Of a stretch of DNA of 64,000 nucleotides, positions 48,601-60,600 are shown piece after piece. The DNA is from Hippasteria phrygiana (lineage: Eukaryota > Echinodermata > Asteroidea > Valvatida > Goniasteridae): positions 868,001-932,000 of the forward strand of contig JAZGUH010000089.1 in the NCBI GenBank assembly GCA_037893225.1. Direction: 5' to 3'. The notes under the pieces were generated by a model that saw nothing but the letters and a program-made list of their open reading frames with translations, did no database searches and had not been told where the DNA came from. The first letter of the stretch is position 1. Each line of letters opens with the position of its first letter. The translations under genes and the position numbers were made by a program.

Positions 48601-51600
48601 CCCCTTGAAGTACCCCCGCCTCTTTACAAAACCAAGACTGTGCATCATGGTCGCTGTCATCTGGTGTTTGTCATCAGCAGCTCAAACTCCCATCATGATT
48701 TCTAGTTCATTTGATGGCGTCGCAAATACATGCCACCCTGATGCAATATCCCACAACACATCAGATTTTTTTTTCATTCTCGGCATGTTCAGTTTCTTTG
48801 GTCCAGTCATCGCTCTAGTCTGGTGTTACGGCCAAATTCTAATTAGTCTACGGAAGAGTGCTAAACACCAGCAACGCAATAACAATCACGCTCCGGCTAA
48901 CGAGCTGTTGTTGGCTCGTCGGAGAGTCATCAAGGTGCTTCTGATCGTCTTTGTGCTCTACATTCTCGTCTGGTTCCCTGTTCATGTTCTCCTGAGCATT
49001 GTGACGTTCCACAGAAACCTGTCCAATGATGCTTTATTCAGTTTGGTCCTCCTGGAGTCAACCGTTGCCGTGGTGAATTCGGTGTTTAATCCATTCGTCT
49101 ACGCATTCAAGTACAAAGAGTTTCAGCGTGGAGTGCGTGATCATGTGTTTGCATTCTGGTTTCGTCGTAGAAGGGTGTTTGACATCAACACCCCTGGAAG
49201 AGCCAATGACATACCTACTGTAATGATTTAACACACTTCCGAAAGACTTATGAATGTGTAAATAACTTTTTCTGATGTATCGATGTACAAGTAATGTTGG
49301 ATTATTAAGGTAAAATTCTTGCAAGTCGTTTAATTTTACAGAAATTTCTTGGGCTTATACCAACAAGTGTTACGGATTTCCAACTTGTGAATAAGGTTTA
49401 TCGTATTTGTGCCTGCCAGAGTCAGAGTATCTGTAATGACTTGGAGACCAAACTCGGCGTGGAAGAATCCTGGGTGACCTTTTAGAAACTTGGTCAGCCA
49501 TCAATGAGGAAGCAGTAGCTCCCCTGTCGCAAGTTGACATCAGCATGTCACTTGCTGATCTCTCCAGTGTAGATGAGGTGAAAGACGCCATCTCCCTCCT
49601 GTCGAGTGGCAAGGCGCCAGGACAGAAAGCCCTTCCCACAGAAATCTACAAGATCCGTGGCCCCTGCTTCATCTCAAAGCTCACCGAGCTCATTCAGAAG
49701 ATGTGGCAAGAGGAAACCATTCCCCAAGATTTCAAAAACGCCTCAATAGTCCATCTCTAAAAAGTAAGGGCAACTGACAGTTCTATGAACTTGATACAAA
49801 TAATCTTTCTTCAATGTTTTCACTGTATTTGCAAAGTTTATCGACAGGTTTTCATGAAAATGAATTAAACTGTTGCAAACTGCTAACTGACTGGATTGAC
49901 CTGAAATATACAAATCAACAAAATCAGCTGGCCTGACATTTCAAAACTTAAGCAACTGCAAGTTCTTTCTCAGAGGCAAATGCCTTTGAGAAAGAACTTG
50001 CTTAAGTTTCAGAGTTGTAGTCGAGTCCCTGCAAGTCCTTTCGCAAGTCCTTTCGCAAGTCCAGTCAGAAGTCCTTGGATGGACAATGACAAAGGAATGC
50101 CTTTGTCAAAGCTCATTTGAATAGCTTGTGATTGGAATTAGGACTGGAGGGCTTGTCAGGGACTTGCAGGGACTTGGGATGGACTCGACTACATCCCTGT
50201 TAAGTTTGAAATGTTAGGCTAGCCAATTTCGTTAACAAGTTTTTATTCGAAAACGTATAATGTTAGTTTTCTATACCTGTGCTGAGTTAAACTGGTGCCC
50301 TAGAGCTTGTATGAATTGCAGCATGACATGTTTGCGCGGGTTACCAGTCCCATCCACCGAGTGACTGAATGCGTGTGCCTGTACATGAGGAGAAATACGA
50401 AAGAAATCAATCAATTTGACAAACCTTTTCCTCTTTCTTGTCATTCAAATGGGTCTACAAATGGCAAGAAAATTTGACACAAGGGTGTCCCATTTGGGTG
50501 AGATAATGCATTCATTCTAAAATAAATTTTCTTTTCAGGTATTGGAGTATGTTTTGATTTTGACTGTCTATGCTTTGGCCCATCAGGTTGGCGTTGTGGT
50601 TTGTACCTTGCCCTCCACTTCTGGTGACCCTGGTTCGATTCCCATCAGGTGTACTACATGTATATGGATTGGCTTTTCACTCCGTATCTGATTGCATGGG
50701 TTTCCCCTGGAAAAATAATTCTCGGGTTTTTTTTCCTACCACTACAGAAGTTTTCACTGTCATTTTCTCTCACTCAGAAGCTGGGACCTTAGGAAGAATG
50801 GTAATGCACTGATCAGGCTACCCAGGATGGTAAATAAATAGAAGGTAAATAAACAAACAAACAAACACGCTTAAGGACTCTCTTGTATTAGGAGTCAGGT
50901 TGGCCTTGTGGTACTTTCCTCGCCTTCCACCGCTGTGACCCAGGCTCGAATCCCACCAGGGCCGACATGTGGATTGGGTTTTCAGTCCCTGCCTGATTCC
51001 GTGGGTTTCTTTCCCCAGAATATAATTCTGGGGTTTTCCTCCCACCTCTAAAACTGAACATTTCTTCGTCGTCTTCCTACAGGTTTCTTCAGGCTTTCGA
51101 GCTACAGTGCGATATGCGCTTTTGAGGAATCCTTGGTTTTTATTACCAGAAAAAAACAAATTAAAAAAAATAAAATATAGTTACATAAAATGTTTTCCAT
51201 AAGAGATTTCCCCCCCACCTGATTATTTATAATGGTAGATACCTCCTCCAGCTTGAAAACCAGCCTTGTCAGTTCCTGCATCGGGGTACCAGACTGAGGG
51301 TTCTGGAGCCCGCATCGCAGCCAGGCATGTATGAGAGACGACGCCCACTTGGCGGGGCCCAACGCAGCCTGGAGTTGCTCAGTGAAGGCGTGGTTTGGTA
51401 GCAGGTGGCAGAGATAGCGTACCGTAATACTAAGCAAACGTAATAATCAGAGCAATAAATATTAAATGATTTATTCCATTTTTATTGTACCATCTCAAGC
51501 ATTGAATTATGTTAAACTTTGAGATTTCTTTTATTTAATGGTCAAAATTAAGACAGAAACAAGAGGGGAGGATGTTGTAAGATAAGAATCTTGCTGACCT

Positions 51601-54600
51601 TTGATGCACCTTGTGGTCATCCAGACCATAGTACTTGAACAACTCTTGTGGCGTTGGTTGGGTGGAGCCTGACACGTTTTCACCCAACTTGCTGTAAGGA
51701 CAAAAAAATATAAGCAATGCAGAAACTACATTGTACATATGGAAAATTTTGACCTTTGACCTTTTTACCACAAATTGTTTGGTGAGCATACATTTGTTGT
51801 ACCTTATCCAGAATAAAACAATTTTAACCAAGACATCTTAGCAAAAGCAACGACGGAACAGAATGCATCTTGACGTCATTGGCAGGGCACGAATTTCAGG
51901 AATTTTTTTAGTGAGAAATACAAATCTAAGAAAGGGTTGGAGCAACACTATCCTTGACATATCTGAATCATTTAAATAAACCACTTATTTTTTAGTTCAT
52001 CACAGTGTTTGGAACTGAAGCATACCGGCATATTCCAACTCTCAAATTTTAATAAAATTTCAAAGCATTTGATGTTCTTACAGGTCTGCTGCAAGTAGAG
52101 TGAAACTGGTGGCAACATCAGCTAGTTCTGTGGGCGGAGTCTGAGTAGAGGCGTGCCTCTTAATAAAGGGGTACACATGCTCCCACAAAATCTTGGCTAG
52201 AGCTGGAAAAACAAAATCCAAACCATTATGAAACGACGCTATTAAGCAAGTAATTATAAATTAAAATTGGTTTGTCATAGTCGTCAATTACAGAACTAAC
52301 CTTTATATTTCTGCACGAGTACACCAGGGGCTGGTGTTGTGTCCAAGTTTACTGTGGAAGACCGAAGCACTTGTTGGTATAGAATTCTGATAAAGATAAA
52401 AAAGATCAATTTAATTTTACTCTACAACTTAGTTCAATTTCTGTTAAGAAATCTCTTGGCCATGAATTTAATCAAGTATCAAACAAATCATGTTAAATTC
52501 TCTGACAATTTATATTCAAATCCGTAAAGAATTACTTTGGAATAATCCAAAAACAAAATGACATTTCAATGTTTGGTTTTCCATCCCACAATCTGCGAAT
52601 TCTCGCCTTTACCTGTGTCTTGCCATAATAGTCTGCAAGAATGTCAACAGCGCCCTCATCTCATGCTCGGATGATACTTCCAGAAGGCTGCTCAGACCAT
52701 ATCCTGTCGTAAAAATATTACACTCTGATGAAATTTATACAAATCTTGAGAGAAAGAAAAAAAATGTCAGGGTGTTGTGGCAAGCCAGTCGCCCAAGAAA
52801 CCAATGGCACTGTTTCTATTGATACCTCACATGACTCACAAGACGAGGACTCACCAATGAGTTTCTCCTCGGAGAGATGCAGCTTGTTACTCGCATCAAA
52901 CACCTCCTGTGTGGACTCGATGTAACTCAGAATCAACGCCCAGAGCTGGCTCTTTCTACCACTGTCGATCGACTTACTACTCATTTCTCTACAAGAATTG
53001 TTTAAAAGGTAAAGTCACCGATGGTTACTGCATGTTTCTATTTCTTGATACAGACTTGTTACTTCTTGGTTAAGGTTGGTATTAAATTATGTTGTGCACT
53101 AACTTTTCTATTTTCACTGGCACCCTTTCCAGTTTATATTTTTGATTTCTGAGAGTTCTATTCCTGATGTATAATTCATTAAGTTTGCATATCAATGGAG
53201 TGCTTCTTTAGTTGGAGAGAACTTCTGATATGATAGGCTTGGCTCCAAGTTTTAAATCGAAATAACAAACCAAGATGTTCTTACAGACAGACCGTGTTGA
53301 ATCCTTGTACAAGTCTATCAGCTACAACAGCCAGGTCACATGACTGGTCTTCATGAACTAAACACAAGGTGAACAAACCTGAAAGGAAATAAAATCATAT
53401 CAATTTGTGATATTCTTCTGATTTATTGTTTTGTTAATTAGAATGATTAATTGATAGTCTAATCAATAAATTGACTTGTCAATTGATCGCTTATTTGAGA
53501 AATTGTTTGACTAATGAATTAATCTATTGATTGGGTGAAAAATGAGACTAACAATGCAAGCACTTCCTATATTTGTTTTTGCCAAAATTCCTTCCCAAAT
53601 TCCTATTATTAGTCCATAAACTAAAACCACAAATATTTATCAGGTTTTGAAGAGCGTTTATTTGACATGACCATAAAGTAGACTTTATTTAAAAACCGAG
53701 TCACGAATACCGACCTCTCCAAATGAGCGTGAGCTTTCCATGAGTAAGTGTGTCAGTTGGAAGTAAGTCGAGGAAGTCCAACATGCGGCTAGTCTGAAGA
53801 AAAAAAACAGCAAAATATGGCAGTTGAATGAATTTTTAAGATTTGTGTAAAACATACTGTGATACAAGTAAAAATACTTGTGAACAATGTAAGCACATTG
53901 TGATTTTAACAAGTAGTGCCGTGCCTACTACTCACCACATCAGACAGGTCATTAACGAGGGCAAAGGTCAGGAACAGACTCAGGAAGCGGCTCAAACCGG
54001 TTTCATCCAGTTCCTTCATGCTCCGGCCGTGGAACTTGGAGTAGAATCGTCCTTGTAGCTGCTTCCAGCCGCCAGATGCTTTCATCTTCTTCAACTGCGT
54101 CGCCAGTATGCGTAGGAACAGGTCAAAACTGTTGTCATAGTGACTGCTAATTACACAAGGGGGCAAAAAAGAAGAATTATGATCAATATAAACTAAATTG
54201 ATTGTTGATGTTTCTCTGTTTTGGGTTGCACAGTGTGAGAATGTCTTAACAAAAACCACCAACTGGTAAAATTAGTTGAACATTGCCAAATACTTTGTAA
54301 TCTGGTATATTCCTGTAACACTCATTTTATGTGAACAGCACTGATTTCTAAGAAGGAAACCCAGGCCTGATCTTTATTGAAGTTGGTGGACTGTCTCTCA
54401 AATAAAGTTTGAATACCTTGCAGCATGATCAGCGATCCTCTCTTTACATTGGCCATGCCAGGAATGCGCAGATTGGCTGTGAAAACAAACATTGCAACAT
54501 TATTTTGAAATTCAAGATAATTAAACCTTTTCAAAAAACTCCATGGGTTTTAATAAAATCCATGCCGTCAAACAAACCACAGGGGACTTCTGTCTAGCAA

Positions 54601-57600
54601 CATAGGGCAAGATGGTAGAGTGCCGGTACGGTATTCTGGAGGTCGCAGGTTCAAATCCCACCACTGCCATTTTTCTTTATTCACTTTGAAAATTAATGTT
54701 TAAAATCAAAACATTCACAGGTCTTGAACTGGAGCAAACACTATCATAGCAATCTGATATGTATAAATAATGACAGTTAACTTTAATACCATAATTTAGG
54801 GTGAAAAGCTACATTTGAGAATGTAATTACTCATTTTCGGTGTGAGGGTAAAATATTTAGTGACCTACCATACTGTAGCAAGGCTTCTCACACCCTGGCC
54901 TGGGATCATCAACTTTTTATTCTGTATAAAAATAGTCAAAATGAGCTGATATGATACAAACATTAAAAAAAAAAATGTTTTCTCTGTCCAAACACCAATT
55001 ATTCAAAGGGAGTTGTTTCACCGGTGGTAGAAGTTATCCTAACCCTGCATCTACATGTCTGACAATGGGCTAATTTCTCTGGCTTCCTGTATTTAAATCT
55101 GGCTCCAGGAAAACTCTTTGTTAGTAGTCCTTTACCTAGAGAGACTTTTAGCCTTGCATTGGACAACTTCTACAAAAAATAGAATAATGATTTATTGCGA
55201 ATATTTAGACTTCATCAAACAATCCACAAGAATAGCCAACTGATAGCTCAGTCGCAGGTTCGAATCCCGCACCTGCCAGTTTTCTTTGTTCACTTTGAAT
55301 TTCTTTTTTAGACTAACAGACTGTATAGCTTTTACAAAATACACACATGCATGTACTGTGTAAAAGTCTGGGCTAATGTTGCCATGAGATCTGGCTAGAC
55401 TTGGCACACGTGAGTAGTCTATTGGGGTTTGCCTGGCTCTTCACAAGCAAGGCTTGACCAGAGGTTCCCAACTAAACCCTTATGTTATTGCACCTACCAG
55501 TCTTTTGTGAAAGTGACCCCACAGTAGAGTCAGAATGGAACCTTTGTGTTCCCATAGGTGACACAAAGCCAAGCAGGACCTCAGGTAGCTCTGCATATGA
55601 GCTTCATCAGGGGGTGTGTCCTGTAGGGAAATGTAACCAAATCTGACAATAATACCTGCCGTTGATTTCAAGATTGTTTCTCAGGTTAAAAACAAGTTTA
55701 TGTTCATTCAGACTGTCTTGGTTCCAACTTGACAGGTGCACAGATAACATGCAAATCTTATTTGTGTCATTAGCATAGGTATCATCAAAATATCTAGCTT
55801 TTCGCATGAAGACCTAAAAATAATTCCCTATTTTCGTCTGCTCATAAAAAAGTAAAGACCAGAAATTGGTAGTAAATTACAATTAAAAACCTAAACCACA
55901 AGAGAAACTGATTAGGGTCATAAATCAATTTTCGAATAAACTAAGACATTGAAGACAGTCAAACTTGAACCTGCAATGTTACAGTAATCCCAAGGTCACA
56001 GTGTCAAGTCCTGTTCCTGATCAATTTCCTGTATTCACTTTGATAAAGTTGAAATTCAAGTTGAAATTATTTTTTGTTCTTAAGAAAACAAGCTCCTTAC
56101 GTTTGATGTTAGCATTACTTTGAGTAGATCCTCAACCAGAAGCCAGTAACTTCTGATAGGCCTTCCCTAAAAGATAAAATAAAAAAACAACCTCAACAAT
56201 GAAAACACCTGTAATATCAATTCCTACTTCCAGCTTTCCTGATTTCTCTCCTTTATTTTGTCTTCTTCAAGCCCTTTGCCTAGAGTGGCTTTTATAGCCT
56301 TGCTTGGGGCGATTATGCATAAAAAAACAACATAAATCTTCACCAACGCAAAGCACATTTCATGCAGAAAAAAATTGAAGAAATGTATCAATTGAATAAT
56401 TTCTAACGCCCAATGAAAGGCTGGCACACAATCTTCCAGCCAATGAATACAGTCGTACATAACAGACAGGAGAATGGATTAATCCACGAATTTCCATCCA
56501 ACATCCTGAGTATCCATGCGACCTGTAAGCTGAGTTTACTCGACTAGAAAGCCCATTTATTTCCTATCATAGGTCAGACAGAATAAGGACTATTTTTATT
56601 TGTAAAAACATAAGGATATTGTTTGGGATCCCACCTGTTTAGTTGTTGCTAGCTGGCTGTTCAGATTGTACTGATATAGTGGTGCCACGTACTGCAGCAG
56701 CCACCAGCACAGACCCACTGAGTCCCTGGGCTTGGGGTGTAAGGCTTGGCCATCTAGAGTCGGGGAGGGGGATGGATTGCTGGTGTCATCCAGAAGAGGT
56801 GTGAGGCAGGAGTGAAAACTACACCAAAACGACTGCAGAAAATATCAGGAACAAAATTGCACTTGATTTTATTATTACTGAAACAAGGTATATTCAGGGT
56901 AATTTGTTAATGACGTACGATGAAAATGACCTTCTAATAGGTAAATACCTCAAAAGCCTATAGAGTACGTAAATGATCACGTTATCATGTAATGTGAACC
57001 AGCTTAATTAACCCTTTCAGTAACACATTGTTCATTGGCTTATCAACAAATGAAAAGTTTTGAAATCAGGATGTGTTAACCTCTTGAATACAGAAAATGA
57101 CTGTTGTCATCTATACGCACATTCCTGCATGTACTCAATCCATTGTTTGCCTACTGTTTGCATTACCCTTGGCTGCACAAGCCCGTATTGGATATAACCA
57201 TTTGTACAATGCTTGGTACTCGGCAGCCTTTTTGTAGAAGTTTGTAGAAACAGTTGTCATACCAACAGATGTTACACTTTGACACTGCAGCCTTGCCCTA
57301 GCATGTAGCCTTTCCCGGAAACACTTGCACTCTCTCCAATACCATGTGCAACAAAATTCTTCCTTACATGTGGTTTCAAAGCAACTTCCCCACACTACAA
57401 GACTGAATACTGGCCACTCAGCCTACGCAGTCCTGTATATAAATGTATTTCTCATGTAAACCACTTCCGTACTTTGGATAATACAAATAGCCTTGACACA
57501 ACACAAGTTCAGAATTTGTAAGAGATACGTCTTGCATGACTTGAGTGGTATGAAGATAAGTCATGTTTACTACTTACATCAGTAGAGTACTGGTTGTGTC

Positions 57601-60600
57601 TGTGATCCATGAGGTGTATGAGAGAGAGCCATAGATCTTGTAGACAGCCATCGGGGAATGGACTATGACGATGATGATCAGAGTACCCAAGCTGAAATGT
57701 TGAAAGTTAGATCATTTCATAGAAATGCAAATGTTGGCATACCCAATTAAGAAGTTACCATCTCATATTCTTGGAGAGATTAATCTAGTGATCACAGAAT
57801 TCACAAGTCTTGCAAATTGTATTTAAACTAAAACTAAGCATACTTTTAGTGCTACATGAATTTCAATTATTTGTATACAAAAGTAGGTTTGAATTAACAT
57901 TTGAAGTTACCTTGTTATACTTGACTGTTGCTATGCTCAATACGTCTTGTACAAGCTCCTGTGCTTTTTCATTGAATGCTGTGATGATATCTTGCTCTCC
58001 TTGTGAACCTGCTTAAAACACACATATAAGGTTTTGATTATTATTAATAAAGATGGATATCAAAACAATAAATAAAGTTTAAGTTTTTGCCAATTTTTCT
58101 AAGAAACAATTACAGATAAAAGAAAACAACCTTTCTTTGACCTTCACCCCGAGAAAAACAAACCACTATTTGGATGAGAGCATACAGAGGCTTGAACAGC
58201 CCTGGAAGAATGCTGGAACAGTAGTCATAATATTTCAGGTTTAAGTCCTCCTTCAGTAAAAATAGAGACCATGAGATGACGAACGACACATGCATACATC
58301 TGATGTAACAGTTACATCTACTTTTTTGTGGTCAATATGAAAGACATCAAGTTCATGAAGGTATGCTTATATGCTTTTTTTTTTCAATGGTTTAAAATTT
58401 CAAGCAATGTCTTTCAAAGATATAACGGTACGGTATAGTACGGTATTTTACAGGAGACGTCGGGGTGCCGCAGCGGCTCTGGCAGCCAAGCGAACCGCTA
58501 CAATGTGTTTGTGCAGTTAAGCGTAACCTATACACAATAATCCAACAATGGATTGAAACTGCACAAACAGCGGCCAATGGTGTCATCCGGCCTGGTGGCA
58601 CTGTTTAATCCAAAAATGGATTGAAACTGCACAAACAGCGGCCAATTGCATCATCCGGCCTGGTGGCACTGTTTTTGTTGCGCCAAATTCCGTCATCCGT
58701 ACGCATGGGGTTAAAGAGGGGGAAGGGAGTGAGGGGGTGAGTTATTATCACAGACTGTTGAAACTACCCTGTCTAGGTCTACAGCTCTAAACATCAGAAC
58801 TTCTGTAGAATCTGTTGAAGAATTATCTTCTACTTAGATCTGGGCTCAGGAAAACCGTAAGAGTGGTAGGGTTGGTAGGGTTGGTAATTCAAAATGTGGC
58901 CAAACCTACCACCTCTGATCATAACCCTTTGCCTAGAGTGGCTTTTAGTCTTGTATTGGGTGATTTCAATAACAAAGCAAACATCTTTAGCATTGAACTG
59001 AATCAACTTGTGAGAATCCAATGTTCAAATGACCAAGGTCCAATTTCATGGAGCTGTTTATAAGCACAAAAATTTGCTTAGCATGAAAAAACCAACATTT
59101 GATGTGCTGTATATTGCTTGTGGTTGGTACTTTGCTGTTGTTTGCTTAGCATGAAAATCACGTAAAGTTTAGGCAGGTAACCTGTTTTAACTAAGCAAGA
59201 CTTTTTGGTGCTAAGCAAATATTTGTGCTGATGAACAGCTCCATTGGAGCCAGGTGTTCATGTGGCAACTTCTCTCCCTGGAACTTGCATGAAATATAAA
59301 CTGGCATTGGTCTGCTTTGTGTCATATTCAATCCTTACAATCTATTTGTACTTACCACTCAGTTTAGCATGTAGGAGATGAAGCACTTGTACGATGCTCC
59401 ACTGAATGCTTAGGTTGATGTGTAACAAGATGTTTCCGGTAGAATCCTACAAGAAAATCAGAAAACATACAATATTCAACAACTTGAATTACGGACGACA
59501 GCCAAAGCCGCGGTTTGAAAAATCAATCACAGCTGGACACAAGGGGTTAAGTCACAATTTATATGACAGAATATCACTGTACACAATTGGACAATGCCTG
59601 AGATGTCAGGATGGGAAGTGATTGAAGCAGGTGCTGAGTTACGTAGTGCATACACCTATTCATTATTTAAAAATTAATTCTGGAAGAAAACGAAATGTAA
59701 TGACCGATCAATTGGGCTATTAAAAGTGGGCTTGAATTTTCTTGCTGAATCACCTGTCTCGTTGTCGATGTGGCACAATGCTGCAGCACTCCAGGATGTA
59801 ACTGAGTGATCCTCCCATTAAACATTGACAGCGTCTGAAGCTCGGTGACTAACAGGGATGGGAAGGCAGCAAGTCTCTGGGTGAAGATGGAAGGAGGCAG
59901 GCTGGCATCGGGTAGATGGAAGCGTCTGAGGAAGAACAGGACAGCTTTAAAAAGGATTCACTCAATATTTATTCCAACACCTGTAGATCCTTCAAAATCC
60001 ACCAGAGGGTTTTGGAGGATTTTGCAGCTTTGGTGAAAGTAAAGCCTAGCTGTACTACTTTACATGGGGCTGTTATTGATGGGGGGGGGGGATATGCCAT
60101 GATTGGGCTATGCAGCCAAGCCTAAACACAATCAATCTGTTCATTACATTTCTATTCAAAAACAATATAGTTAAAAAGTGAATAGATTGAGTACGCACAG
60201 GAATGCGTGTATAGACGTCAACCAGCCAGGTGGTCTTTTTCAAGCCATGGCAATGGCTGTCATCCGTATTTAAGAGGTTAGTCCCTTGATTCTGCAAGTA
60301 CAAAGAATTTGCCAATGGTTTGTTCCACTCTGCTTGATTTGGAGGATTCAGGAAGGTTTCTGGCAAAAATGCCTAGGATCAAGACGACATTATCTCCTTA
60401 GAGAATCATATTTCTTAACATACCGTGTCCTTCTGTTGTTACAGAGGGTCTTACCTGTGAATGAAGGCCTGCACATACTGCATGAAAGTCATCACACGGA
60501 CATGGTGTCTCTTGGCTTCACTCACAATAGGATCTAATCAAATTAAACAAGATCAAATCAGCATATCACATTGTCAGTTGGTTGTTTAAGTGATGATTTT

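Noticed and set aside
58110..58295. Minus-strand frame with YYDYCSSILPGLFKPLYALIQ in an MMS22L intron, resembling a missing MMS22L exon
   Set aside because: Exons 7 and 8 already join in phase without it. It has no donor in the needed phase, and its likeness to exon 24 (KYCSSIL) is only a few residues.
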